Position numbers and translations under genes: made by a program. Positions 17,631 through 26,272 of a stretch of DNA of 64,000 nucleotides are shown piece after piece. Numbering within the stretch: the first letter of the stretch is position 1; every line of letters starts with the position of its first letter. The notes under the pieces are model-generated. The model was given only the letters and a program-made list of their open reading frames with translations. It was not told the DNA's origin and did no database searches. The stretch is taken from NCBI RefSeq assembly GCF_000814325.1, contig NZ_JPHF01000006.1, positions 142,267-206,266 of the forward strand, written 5' to 3'. The DNA is from Flavihumibacter sp. ZG627 (GTDB lineage Bacteria > Bacteroidota > Bacteroidia > Chitinophagales > Chitinophagaceae).

Positions 17631-18062
17631 ATGAAAAAGTTAATGTACTCAATAACAGCAATTGCCTTTCTGGCCGCCTGCGGTACAAAAGGTACAACCG
17701 AAGAAAAAGAAGTAGCTGCCGCGCCTGCCCCAGTTGTGGTGGAGCGTGCAAAAGTTACAACCAAGAAAAGCTCAAATTATCGCTCATCTAACAGTGGTAA
17801 CTACTCCATCAATAATGAAAGTGCGGCAAGAGTTCCACAAAAACCTACAGGAGTAAGTGATGCTGCAAAAGGCGCTATAATTGGTGGTGTGGCTGGTGCT
17901 GGCGCCGGTGCCATCATTGATCGGAAAAAGCCTGCCCGTGGTGCAGTTATCGGTGGCGTGGTTGGAGCAGGTACCGGATATACGATCGGACGTTCCAGCG
18001 ACCGGAAATCTGGTCGTGTTGAACAGGGCCGTGAATACAGGGATTACAAAAGAAGTCAATAA
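17631..18062 (+). CDS. Gly-zipper lipoprotein
   Basis: Small outer-envelope lipoprotein of 143 residues. The lipobox ends at C17 (FLAAC). A low-complexity Glu/Ala/Pro/Ser linker follows, then a YMGG-like glycine-zipper region at about residues 75-125 with two repeats of the type GAIIGGVAGAGAGA and GAVIGGVVGAGTGY, separated by the basic DRKKPARG. Glycine zippers of this sort insert in or line membranes. ATG 17631 is chosen because it opens directly into the signal peptide; a start 27 bp upstream would add nine polar residues in front. The function is not known. Confidence 0.8.
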   Translation: MKKLMYSITAIAFLAACGTKGTTEEKEVAAAPAPVVVERAKVTTKKSSNYRSSNSGNYSINNESAARVPQKPTGVSDAAKGAIIGGVAGAGAGAIIDRKKPARGAVIGGVVGAGTGYTIGRSSDRKSGRVEQGREYRDYKRSQ

Positions 18063-18085
18063 CTAATATAAAATAATAACCTGGT

Positions 18086-18141
18086 GATCCTGGTTGGCTG
18101 GTTCGGTTTTACCGATAAAGTTGACCGGGATCCCTTTTTTA
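18086..18141 (+). terminator. Probable terminator between convergent genes
   Basis: GATCCTGGTT pairs with GACCGGGATC (two G-U pairs) enclosing an inner CGGT/ACCG hairpin, and is followed by CCTTTTTT. It lies between the Gly-zipper gene and the stop codon of plsX. Confidence 0.45.
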
Positions 18142-19095
18142 ATCCTGCGGGGTTTCCTGGCGGAATGCATCCTGCATATTCTCCAGCAATTTGGTCCCGA
18201 TCATTTTTTTAGCAAGTCGTAGCATGTTTTTGAAGGAAGTGGAATGGGAGATTCCATGACCGATAATAACCGGTTTATTAACGCCTAGAATTGGAGTACC
18301 ACCATAATTTTCGAAATTGAAGCGGTCGAAGTATGCATGTTGAATATTCTTCCGGCTGGTTACCTCATATAATGATTCGGCTAACTTAAGAATGATATTA
18401 CCCGTAAAACCTTCACATACCATGATATCGGCCTTGTCAACCAGTATATCACGCCCTTCAATATTGCCAATGAAATTGATCTGGGTATTTTCTTTAAGGA
18501 GGGGATAAGTTGCTTGTGCCAGTATATTACCTTTCCCTTCTTCTTCCCCTATATTCACCAATCCAACTCTTGGGTTCTCCACACCAAGAATATGTGTGGC
18601 ATAAAGGCTACCCAAAATCGCAAACTGGTTTAGATGTTCCGGCTTACAATCTGCATTAAGACCTACATCCAGTAATAAACCTGTTTTACCATCTTCCTTC
18701 GGAATAATGGTGGAAATAGTGGGTCTTAAAACCCCTTCAATGGGTTTGAGACTGTAATGTGCACCAACCAGCATGGCACCGGTATTGCCGGCACTGATAA
18801 ACGCATCGATCTTAGCATTGGCAAGATAATAGTATCCTACTGCAATGGAAGATTGTTGCTTTTCTTTCAACGCCTTGGTGGGATGCTCATGCATGCCAAT
18901 CACCTGAGGGGCATGCACTATAGAAACCTTTTCGGAGGCGATCCCATATTCTTCCAGTAATGGCTTCAGAAGAGCTTCATCACCGAATAAAACAATATTT
19001 GCCGGAGAATGGTGTTCCGACAGGAAAAGCTGAAGACCCTTCACCGCTTCCAGCGGCGCAAAGTCTCCACCCATCATGTCCAGACCGATTTTCAT
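18139..19095 (-). CDS. plsX: Phosphate acyltransferase PlsX
   Basis: Converts acyl-ACP and phosphate to acyl-phosphate, the acyl donor for the first step of phospholipid synthesis (used by PlsY). The family N terminus MKIGLDMMGGDFAPLEAVKG is intact, followed by the conserved DAFISAGNTGAMLVGAHY, LLDVGLNADCKPEHL and CEGFTGNIILKLAES segments. I start at ATG 19095; a further ATG six codons upstream precedes the conserved first strand. 318 residues is normal. It lies downstream of rpmF and a DUF177 gene on the same strand, the usual DUF177-rpmF-plsX cluster that links ribosome and lipid synthesis. Confidence 0.95.
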   Translation of the reverse strand: MKIGLDMMGGDFAPLEAVKGLQLFLSEHHSPANIVLFGDEALLKPLLEEYGIASEKVSIVHAPQVIGMHEHPTKALKEKQQSSIAVGYYYLANAKIDAFISAGNTGAMLVGAHYSLKPIEGVLRPTISTIIPKEDGKTGLLLDVGLNADCKPEHLNQFAILGSLYATHILGVENPRVGLVNIGEEEGKGNILAQATYPLLKENTQINFIGNIEGRDILVDKADIMVCEGFTGNIILKLAESLYEVTSRKNIQHAYFDRFNFENYGGTPILGVNKPVIIGHGISHSTSFKNMLRLAKKMIGTKLLENMQDAFRQETPQD

Positions 19096-19128
19096 CTCCG
19101 GCAAACTATACAATTGTATACAGGTTAA

Positions 19129-19323
19129 TTATTTCTTGATGGGTGATTTCTCAGCCACCAGCTTTCCCTTGTAGAACAATTTTCCTTCGCTCACGTGTGC
19201 ACGATGACGTACATGCAGTTCACCAGTTGTGCTATCTGTGCTCAGGGTAGCTGCAGCGGCCTTGTAATGCGTCCTTCTCTTGGCACTACGCTGCTGTGAA
19301 TGTCTGCGTTTCGGATTTGGCAT
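19129..19323 (-). CDS. rpmF: 50S ribosomal protein L32
   Basis: Protein of the large ribosomal subunit. The 64-residue sequence starts with MPNPKRRHSQQRSAKRRTH, the diagnostic L32 N terminus, then reads TLSTDSTTGELHVRHR. It lacks the zinc-binding cysteines found in some L32 proteins, so it is the C-minus type. It sits between the DUF177 gene (27 bp) and plsX (33 bp) on the minus strand. Confidence 0.97.
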   Translation of the reverse strand: MPNPKRRHSQQRSAKRRTHYKAAAATLSTDSTTGELHVRHRAHVSEGKLFYKGKLVAEKSPIKK

Positions 19324-19350
19324 ATCTCAACAGTTTATTATATACAAAAA

Positions 19351-19902
19351 TCAATTTCCCAGGTCCTTAAATTTATCCAGTCCCTTCCAGATCGGATTAT
19401 CTGTGTGGGTCTCTTCCGTGTCCATCTTCCGGAGCATTTCCAGCGCCTCCTGGTTACAGTAAGGCTGCTTTCCGGCTTCCTCCTCCGCGCACATACGGCG
19501 CATTGGCATACTCAGTACAATGAACTCATAGATCCAATCGGCAACATGCAGGTGACTTTCTCCCCTCGATATATAATATACATCAGGATCCTCTTCCTGT
19601 CCATTCATCTCCTCAGGGTTCTCCACCAGCTTTACAACTATATTGAACTCATCGAAAAGGGTCCAGGGTAATGAAGTGCTTCCACACCGGTCACAATTCA
19701 CTTCCACCGTTCCACCGATCTCGAACTTCAGCAACATGAAACCATTCTTCTTATCCAGACTCAATTTTACCTGAGCCCTTGAATTACGAACGTCCGCCTG
19801 CTGATAGTTCTCAAAGAACTTATCCGTTACTGAATATTCAAACTCATGAATTCCGGGCTTCAACCCCACAAAAGCAATATCAAATTCCCGTCTGCTGCTC
19901 AT
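19351..19902 (-). CDS. DUF177 (YceD-like) protein
   Basis: Member of the DUF177/YceD family, needed for 23S rRNA accumulation in plants and bacteria where studied. The central CDRCGS pair of cysteines (near residue 78) and the later conserved cysteines near CAEEEAGKQPYC are in place and may form a zinc-ribbon-like site. The ending KMDTEETHTDNPIWKGLDKFKDL is typical of Bacteroidota members. I start at ATG 19902 (MSSRREFDIAFVGLKPG); the longer open frame upstream shows no conserved residues. It heads the DUF177-rpmF-plsX cluster. Confidence 0.9.
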   Translation of the reverse strand: MSSRREFDIAFVGLKPGIHEFEYSVTDKFFENYQQADVRNSRAQVKLSLDKKNGFMLLKFEIGGTVEVNCDRCGSTSLPWTLFDEFNIVVKLVENPEEMNGQEEDPDVYYISRGESHLHVADWIYEFIVLSMPMRRMCAEEEAGKQPYCNQEALEMLRKMDTEETHTDNPIWKGLDKFKDLGN

Positions 19903-20195
19903 GAGTACCTTTTTTAAAGGTTGGCAAAGGTAGTAAAATATAATTGAACCAAAGGGTTTTTTTTGCTCAAAACCCTTAATTTCGATGCCGTAAAACAAAA
20001 GTACATTATTCACAGGCATGAACGGAATTGTAAACATATTCGGTGCATATCTGGCCTTCTTACGGTCCGCCTGTGCTAATGTTCCCTGACAAGCACCCTC
20101 TCAAAGCTCTCCCTTGAAATGATTCATTACTTTCTGTGATAAGTCATATCTGTTGTTTTTGTATTTCGTATACTTACATATTAAACATATAAATA

Positions 20196-21257
20196 ATGAA
20201 AAACGTTGCTGTCGTTGGACTTGGCAAGGTTGGTTCTTTGGTTGGAACCCTGCTAAGCGATCTTTTTATCGTAACCGGCTTTGACCAGAGCAAGCCCGCT
20301 ACCGATCTTTCTTTTGCAGTGGAAACGGGTTCTATCAAAGATACCGCCCAACTGGAGGCTTTTCTCTCTAAGCAGGATGCTGTTGTTTCCTGTCTTCCCT
20401 ATAACCTTAATCTGCCAGTGGCACAAGCTGCTCATAAACTCGGGATCCATTATTTTGACCTCACAGAAGATGTTCCCACCACTGCGGCAATCCGCGAAAT
20501 GGCCAAAACATCTAAAGGGGTGATGGCACCCCAGTGTGGCCTCGCCCCCGGCTTTATCGGTATAGTGGGAGCCGACCTCTATAACCGCTTCACCAAACTC
20601 CGCGATGTGGAACTGAGGGTAGGAGCTCTTCCCCGTTATCCCAACGGACTCATGGGTTACTCCTTCACCTGGTCGCCTGCCGGCGTTATCAATGAATATA
20701 TCAATGATTCTGAAGTGATCCATAACGGTGAAAGAAAAATGGTTCCCTCCCTGGAAGGCATTGAAATGATCAATATAGAAGGGCAGGAGTTCGAGGCTTT
20801 CAGCACAAGTGGCGGTTTGGGTACAATGTGCGAAACCCTGGCGGGAAAAGTAGATACCCTCAACTACAAAACCATGCGCTATCCCGGTCATGCCAAACTC
20901 ATGCGCTTCCTCTTATATGAACTGATTCTGAAAGAAAAGCGTGAACTGGTGGAACAAATTTTAACCGAAGCAAAACCACCGGTTCGTGAAGATGTTGTAT
21001 ATGTATATGCTGTTGTGGAAGGATGGAAGGATGACCAGCTTGCAAGGGAAGAATTCTATCATGCGTATCATCCAATCATGATCCATGGAAAAGAGTGGCG
21101 TGCTATCAGCTGGACTACCGCCGCTTCAGTTGCTGCCGTGGTGGAGATGGTTGCCAACGGAACCCTGGCAAATCAGGGCTTTATCAAGCAGGAAGAAATT
21201 TCCTATGAAGCCTTCATCAAAACCAAGAACGGAAGCCTCTATCAAAGTCAACATTAA
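20196..21257 (+). CDS. Saccharopine dehydrogenase family protein (lysine catabolism)
   Basis: NAD(P)-dependent dehydrogenase of the saccharopine dehydrogenase family, also close to lysine 6-dehydrogenases. The nucleotide-binding motif VAVVGLGKVGSLVG is at residues 4-17. The family stretch VVSCLPYNLN and the FDLTEDV and GLAPGFIGIVGADL segments follow. In Bacteroidota this type works in lysine breakdown toward 2-aminoadipate semialdehyde. The 2-oxoadipate dioxygenase gene starts 10 bp downstream, consistent with a lysine-to-2-hydroxyglutarate route. 353 residues is somewhat shorter than classical fungal enzymes, but normal for the bacterial type. A clean ATG at 20196; AT-rich DNA precedes it. 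Confidence 0.85.
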   Translation: MKNVAVVGLGKVGSLVGTLLSDLFIVTGFDQSKPATDLSFAVETGSIKDTAQLEAFLSKQDAVVSCLPYNLNLPVAQAAHKLGIHYFDLTEDVPTTAAIREMAKTSKGVMAPQCGLAPGFIGIVGADLYNRFTKLRDVELRVGALPRYPNGLMGYSFTWSPAGVINEYINDSEVIHNGERKMVPSLEGIEMINIEGQEFEAFSTSGGLGTMCETLAGKVDTLNYKTMRYPGHAKLMRFLLYELILKEKRELVEQILTEAKPPVREDVVYVYAVVEGWKDDQLAREEFYHAYHPIMIHGKEWRAISWTTAASVAAVVEMVANGTLANQGFIKQEEISYEAFIKTKNGSLYQSQH

Positions 21258-21267
21258 TAAACTGAAG

Positions 21268-22176
21268 ATGAAAAGGGATTATACCGGGTTAGAGCAAGTA
21301 TTATCGGGATTAATGCGCCGCTACCAGGAAAGGGTGCCTGATGTTCAGGCTGTAATTGATGCCATGATTCAGGAGGGAATGATCTCCAATGCCAATGAAA
21401 TCGAGAATGACCATATTGCCTTCCGCACAATGGGTGTTCCCCACCTGGGCATAGCCTCCCTTGAAAAAATATGGATGCATTTTGGTTACCAGAAAAGGGA
21501 TCACTATTTTTTCCCTGAGAAAAAACTTGACGCCTACTGGTATGCACCCCCTTCACCTGAGTTCCCACGTATTTTCATCAGTGAATTAAGGGTAAATGAA
21601 TTATCTGCCGAAGCCCGGCAGATAATTCATTCCTATACAGATACGGTAACCTCAGATCCGGTTGATAATATTGATCTGAATGACCCGGTAGCAGTTGATG
21701 AATTCCTGCACAGCGGCCTCTGGCGAACTCCAACATGGGAAGATTTTAAAACGCTTTCCAGGGAAAGTGAATATGCCGCCTGGGTCATCTATAATCGTTA
21801 TTACCTGAATCATTTTACTGTTAGCGTTCACAATCTCCCGACTGGGTATGATACCATGAAAGGCTTCAATGCATTTCTTCTGCGCAACGGGTTCAAACTT
21901 AATGATTCTGGTGGTGTAATTAAAACCAGTCCGGATGGAAAGCTGGCCCAGTCGTCCACCGTTGCAAAAATGGTAAAGGCTGTTTTTACGGATGGACAGC
22001 AGCGAGATATTGCAGGCTCTTATGTTGAATTTGCCGAAAGGAAATTGCTGGATGAATTTGCCCATCTTCCCCTCCACCAGGTTCAGCGCGAACACCGGCG
22101 CGAAGGCTTTGAGGCGGGTAATGCCGACAAGATCTTTGAGAGCACTTATTCAACACAAACCTCCAAAGGAGGCTGA
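21268..22176 (+). CDS. hglS: 2-oxoadipate dioxygenase/decarboxylase (DUF1338, HglS/YdcJ type)
   Basis: DUF1338 enzyme, known in Pseudomonas putida (HglS) as a non-haem Fe(II) enzyme converting 2-oxoadipate to D-2-hydroxyglutarate with loss of CO2. Metal ligands are visible as H49 in NDHIAFRT, H182 in NHFTVSVH and E254 in YVEFAER. The arginine four residues after the first His, needed for substrate binding in the characterised enzyme, is R53. ATG 21268 gives 302 residues; the frame is open further upstream inside the preceding gene, but that part is not conserved. It forms a two-gene unit with the saccharopine dehydrogenase-like gene. Confidence 0.87.
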   Translation: MKRDYTGLEQVLSGLMRRYQERVPDVQAVIDAMIQEGMISNANEIENDHIAFRTMGVPHLGIASLEKIWMHFGYQKRDHYFFPEKKLDAYWYAPPSPEFPRIFISELRVNELSAEARQIIHSYTDTVTSDPVDNIDLNDPVAVDEFLHSGLWRTPTWEDFKTLSRESEYAAWVIYNRYYLNHFTVSVHNLPTGYDTMKGFNAFLLRNGFKLNDSGGVIKTSPDGKLAQSSTVAKMVKAVFTDGQQRDIAGSYVEFAERKLLDEFAHLPLHQVQREHRREGFEAGNADKIFESTYSTQTSKGG

Positions 22177-22240
22177 TCCTTAGCCTTACCTTTACAATTC
22201 ATCCGCGTTTTTGCCAATGCAGAGCTTCCGTCAAATTCTT

Positions 22241-22825
22241 TTATAAAGCACTTAATGGCTTATAAGCTGGAACTACATTCTTAACTGGTTTGGTTGCTTT
22301 CAGGTAGGTGAAAATTGCTTCAATATCATCGTCCTTCAGTTTCGCAAAATTATACCAGGGCATGGGTGGAAGCATCGGGCGACTATTATCAAGTCCCTTG
22401 TACTTGCCTTCGCGGAGTGCCTTTGTAAACTGCTCCAATGTCCATGCTCCGATACCTGTACTATCTGAGCTGATATTGGCGGCATAGCTAACTCCCCATG
22501 GACCAACGGCCACCGTTAGTTCAGGTCCGAATAAAGCCCATCCTTTTGATAAAGCGGCAGTATCAATAGGGCCAGTTGGCCTGTCGGCCAGGTGACCCGC
22601 AAAGCGATTGGCCATATCCGGTATTGGACCATTCGGACCAAAATTCTTTGGCGTATGACAGTCATCACAACCAATGGTATTCACCAGGTATTCTCCCCGG
22701 GTTAGCATCTCTTCTGCCGGTGCATCAGCAACTTTCGCAGTATTGCCGGAACTGTCGGAACAGGCAACTATACCGGTTATTAACAATGCCGCCAACGCTC
22801 CTGCAGTAAGGAATTTCTTTTTCAT
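22241..22825 (-). CDS. Lipoprotein mono-haem cytochrome c
   Basis: Exported c-type cytochrome with a lipobox ending at C22 (GIVAC). A single haem-binding motif CDDCH spans residues 53-57. The likely Met axial ligand lies in the PMLPPMPWYNF segment near residue 160. The fold resembles the small c-type cytochromes that donate electrons to or accept them from dehydrogenases or oxidases. Between haem site and Met is a longer Pro/Gly-rich loop. No partner oxidase or dehydrogenase is adjacent, and it is convergent with hglS. Its partner is unknown. Confidence 0.83.
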   Translation of the reverse strand: MKKKFLTAGALAALLITGIVACSDSSGNTAKVADAPAEEMLTRGEYLVNTIGCDDCHTPKNFGPNGPIPDMANRFAGHLADRPTGPIDTAALSKGWALFGPELTVAVGPWGVSYAANISSDSTGIGAWTLEQFTKALREGKYKGLDNSRPMLPPMPWYNFAKLKDDDIEAIFTYLKATKPVKNVVPAYKPLSAL

Positions 22826-23009
22826 GTTGATAATTTCTAATGGTTAATCAGGTTTATAATTTAGCTGGAAAATTAAGCAAAATGAAACTGCAGCAGGTAG
22901 TAATATGTATGGGTTGAGCATTTGCCGCGATGAATTGAGAAAGTTCACCCATGCACGTGACAGTCATCATCGGCTATGGGTCAATATTAGGTTAGATTGT
23001 GGAAAAGCT

Positions 23010-25394
23010 ATGAAAGGCTTTACCATACCATTTAAGGATATTAAAGCAACAGATGTTGCCCTGGTGGGAGGTAAGAACGCCTCCCTCGGAGAAATGATCC
23101 GGTCATTATCTTCTACGGGTATCATGGTGCCGGATGGATTTGCCACCACTGCGATGGCATTCCGTTATTTTCTTTCCTATAATGCATTGGAAAAGCCGAT
23201 TGCTAATGCCCTGGCCCGTTTAGACCGTACCAATTATCATAACCTTGGAGAAACCGGCGCTGCTATCCGTTCACTTTTTCTTGCGGCGCAAATGCCCCCC
23301 GACCTGAGTGGCGAAATTGCACAGTCCTACCGCGAATTGATTTCCGGCACCCGAAAAGAAGTTGCCGTGAGAAGCAGTGCTACTGCTGAAGATCTGCCCG
23401 AGGCAAGTTTCGCCGGGCAGCATGAATCTTACCTGCACATCTCCGGCGAACAGGAAGTAGTGGAAGCTGTTCAACGATGTTATGCTTCGCTGTACACCGA
23501 TCGCGCGATCAAGTACCGCGAGCACCATCATTATGCGCACAGCCAGGTGGCATTAAGCGCCGGTATCCAGAAAATGGTAAGGTCTGACCTCTCCGCTTCA
23601 GGTATAGCCTTCACTCTCGAGCCCGAATCAGGATTCCGGGATATCATTCATATCAGCGGGGTATGGGGACTCGGTGAAACAATTGTGCAGGGCACTGTTA
23701 ACCCCGATGAGTTCCTTCTCTTTAAACCATCCCTGCAGAAAAACTTCAACCCTATACTTGAAAAAAAGAAAGGCGACAAAGGTATCATGCTAGTATATGA
23801 AAAAGATGAAAACGGCATAACGGGTACTATCCAGAAAATCACTCCATCCGAAAAGCAGCAGCAATTTGTTCTCCCAGAATCAGAGATCATAACACTCGGT
23901 AAATGGTGCCTTGATATTGAATCACTCTATAACCGGCCCATGGATATTGAATGGGCTAAAGATGGTGAAGACAACCGTATCTATATTCTGCAGGCCAGGC
24001 CCGAAACTGTTCAGTCAAAACAGAATACTGCCCATATGACGCAGTATAAACTCAGGCAACATGCTGAAGTTCTTGCAAGTGGACAAGCCGTGGGCTCATC
24101 AATAGCAAAAGGCAGGGCTCGCCTTTTATCGGATCCTTCACAGGCATCCAAACTGCAGGAAGGCGAAATTGTGGTAACGGATAATACCAGTCCGGACTGG
24201 GACCCCATCCTGAAAAAATCAGCTGCCATCATCACCAATAAAGGCGGAAGAACCAGTCACGCCGCCATTGTAGCCAGGGAGCTCGGCGTTCCCGCCATAG
24301 TTGGTTGTAATGATATTACTTCAAAACTTCAGGACGGTCAGGAGATCACCGTTTCCTGCTGCGAAGGCAAGACAGGCTTCATTTACGAGGGACTACTTAA
24401 CTGGGAAGAAACAACTATTGACCTTTCTGCCATTGATATGCCCCTTCATACTAAAGTGATGATGATACTCGGTGACCCGGAAAAAGCTTTTCAACTTTCT
24501 TTCTATCCAAATAACGGGGTGGGATTGATGCGCATGGAATTTATCATCACGCATTCAGTAAAGATTCACCCCATGGCATTGGTAAATCCTGAAAAGGTAA
24601 AAGACGATGAAATCCGGAAGCAGATCAGCCGGCTTACTACAGGCTATGAAAAAGCACGTGATTATTTTGTAGATAAACTGGCCGAAGGCATTGCCCTGAT
24701 AGCCGCGGCTTTCTTTCCCAAACCGGTTATTCTCAGGATGAGTGATTTCAAGACAAACGAGTATGCAGGACTTATGGGGGGAAAATATTTCGAACCCCAT
24801 GAAGAGAACCCAATGCTGGGCTTCCGGGGTGCATCAAGGTACTATAATGATCTTTACCGGGAGGGGTTCCAGCTTGAATGTGAAGCGGTGAAGAAGGTCA
24901 GAACTACAATGGGCCTTTCAAATCTGAAGCTCATGATACCCTTCTGCAGAACCGTACTGGAAGGAGAGAAGGTTTTGGAAGTAATGGCAGCATTTGGGCT
25001 CGACCGGAAAATAGATCCTGCCCTTGAAATATATATGATGGCAGAAATTCCGAGTAATGTGCTCCAGGCCGCTGCATTTGCAAAACTCTTTGACGGGTTC
25101 TCCATCGGATCAAATGACCTTACCCAGTTAACGCTGGGCATAGACCGCGATTCATCTATTATCTCCGCCCTCTTTAATGAGCAGGACCCTGCCGCTAAAG
25201 AAATGATCTCCCTGGTAATAAGGAGGGGAAGGGCAGCAGGAATACCCGTTGGACTCTGCGGACAGGCACCCAGCGATGATCCCTCCTTCGCTCGTTTCCT
25301 TGTGGAAGAGGGTATCAGCAGCATTTCATTTACCCCAGATGCATTACTCGCGGGAATAGAAAACATCCTCCTTGCCGAGCAGGAATACATATAA
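23010..25394 (+). CDS. ppsA: Phosphoenolpyruvate synthase
   Basis: Makes phosphoenolpyruvate from pyruvate with ATP, giving AMP and phosphate; it drives gluconeogenesis. The ATP-grasp N-terminal domain (VGGKNASLGEMI, then AVRSSATAEDLPEASFAGQHES) covers about residues 1-350. The swivelling phosphohistidine domain carries H417 in GGRTSHAAIVARELGVPA. The C-terminal PEP-binding TIM barrel contains LMRMEFI, EENPMLGFRGASRY, SIGSNDLTQLTLGIDRD and GLCGQAP. I start at ATG 23010, which fits E. coli PpsA; the frame continues upstream without conserved sequence. 794 residues is normal. Together with the pyruvate:ferredoxin oxidoreductase at 36.8 kb it controls pyruvate fate. Confidence 0.95.
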   Translation: MKGFTIPFKDIKATDVALVGGKNASLGEMIRSLSSTGIMVPDGFATTAMAFRYFLSYNALEKPIANALARLDRTNYHNLGETGAAIRSLFLAAQMPPDLSGEIAQSYRELISGTRKEVAVRSSATAEDLPEASFAGQHESYLHISGEQEVVEAVQRCYASLYTDRAIKYREHHHYAHSQVALSAGIQKMVRSDLSASGIAFTLEPESGFRDIIHISGVWGLGETIVQGTVNPDEFLLFKPSLQKNFNPILEKKKGDKGIMLVYEKDENGITGTIQKITPSEKQQQFVLPESEIITLGKWCLDIESLYNRPMDIEWAKDGEDNRIYILQARPETVQSKQNTAHMTQYKLRQHAEVLASGQAVGSSIAKGRARLLSDPSQASKLQEGEIVVTDNTSPDWDPILKKSAAIITNKGGRTSHAAIVARELGVPAIVGCNDITSKLQDGQEITVSCCEGKTGFIYEGLLNWEETTIDLSAIDMPLHTKVMMILGDPEKAFQLSFYPNNGVGLMRMEFIITHSVKIHPMALVNPEKVKDDEIRKQISRLTTGYEKARDYFVDKLAEGIALIAAAFFPKPVILRMSDFKTNEYAGLMGGKYFEPHEENPMLGFRGASRYYNDLYREGFQLECEAVKKVRTTMGLSNLKLMIPFCRTVLEGEKVLEVMAAFGLDRKIDPALEIYMMAEIPSNVLQAAAFAKLFDGFSIGSNDLTQLTLGIDRDSSIISALFNEQDPAAKEMISLVIRRGRAAGIPVGLCGQAPSDDPSFARFLVEEGISSISFTPDALLAGIENILLAEQEYI

Positions 25395-25537
25395 CTACTG
25401 TGCAAACATTTCCTCAATGGACTCAAATTGGCGTTAAAAACTCTTAGGTGGGGTTTATATTCTACGGTTTTGTACCTTAACAGAGCATAAATTAGAATAG
25501 GCCTGATTCTTTTTATTGTTGGGTAAAACAACTAACA

Positions 25538-25750
25538 ATGAAAATCTCAAACATCTTTAAAAGCTCCATTCTTGGTGTATCCGGATTGCTGACAAGCCTG
25601 GTTTTGTTTGCCCAGGATAAAGGTCTCGATGTTGATATCGATATTAAAAAAGAACCAACCTGGTACATGCAACCATGGGTTTGGATCGTAGGAGGAGCAG
25701 TATTCATTCTCCTGCTGATCGGTATGCTCAAGGGTAATAAATCAAGTTAA
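25538..25750 (+). CDS. Small single-pass membrane protein, unknown
   Basis: A 70-residue protein with a signal-like N terminus (LGVSGLLTSLVLFAQ), a short acidic/basic periplasmic stretch (DVDIDIKKEP), and one C-terminal membrane helix (PWVWIVGGAVFILLLIGML). No enzyme motif is visible. Similar tiny envelope proteins are common in Bacteroidota. It is followed 41 bp later by a lipoprotein gene of similar style and might be co-transcribed with it. Confidence 0.7.
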   Translation: MKISNIFKSSILGVSGLLTSLVLFAQDKGLDVDIDIKKEPTWYMQPWVWIVGGAVFILLLIGMLKGNKSS

Positions 25751-25791
25751 TCTATACCCATTATTTTTTTAATCAAGTAAATCATTACAAT

Positions 25792-26220
25792 ATGAAAAAG
25801 CAAATCTTTAGTTTCCTTACAATCGCCGCAGGTTCCCTGTTATTTGTGGCCTGCAGTGATTCAAAAGCTACTTATGTAGACCTGGAAACAGGAAAGTCAA
25901 TCGAAGTAAAGAAAGACGATGCAACCGGTAAAATGGTTAATGCAGAAACCGGCGAGCCCGTTACTTTCTATGTAGACACAAGGTCCAATGATACTTTGTA
26001 TGGTGCCAATGGAAAAGTTGTAAATGGAGAGATCGTTCGTACCAGCGAAGGAAAGTATATCCTCTCTGGTGATATGAAGATCAAAGCCGATGAAGATGAA
26101 TACAAGATCAAAGGCGATGATTACAAAATGAAAGTTGAAAAGGATGGCGATATAAAGATCAAGGATGGCGATACGAAGACCAAGATAGACGAAGACGGCA
26201 AGAAAGTTAAACAGGACTAA
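25792..26220 (+). CDS. Charged-repeat lipoprotein, unknown
   Basis: A 142-residue lipoprotein with the lipobox at C21 (LLFVAC). The mature part has a conserved-looking YVDLETGKSIEV start, and the C-terminal third is a low-complexity run of Lys, Asp, Glu and Ile with repeated DGD-K-I/T-K units, highly charged and probably forming a beta or extended surface. No known domain is recognised. A strong terminator follows 22 bp after the stop. Confidence 0.72.
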   Translation: MKKQIFSFLTIAAGSLLFVACSDSKATYVDLETGKSIEVKKDDATGKMVNAETGEPVTFYVDTRSNDTLYGANGKVVNGEIVRTSEGKYILSGDMKIKADEDEYKIKGDDYKMKVEKDGDIKIKDGDTKTKIDEDGKKVKQD

Positions 26221-26241
26221 TTAAATATCTTTTTAAACTTT

Positions 26242-26267
26242 AAATGGCCTGTGAAGGCCATTTTTTT
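26242..26267 (+). terminator. Rho-independent terminator
   Basis: AAATGGCC pairs with GGCCATTT around a TGTGAA loop and runs into seven T residues. It ends the upstream lipoprotein unit 6 bp before the start of the next operon (26273). Confidence 0.85.
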
Positions 26268-26272
26268 GGATC

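Noticed and set aside
20253..20891. 212-codon open frame opposite the saccharopine dehydrogenase gene
   Set aside because: It is antisense to a well conserved enzyme; composition and lack of any recognised domain indicate a shadow.
24854..25531. 225-codon open frame opposite the end of ppsA
   Set aside because: Antisense to the conserved PEP-binding domain; no family resemblance.
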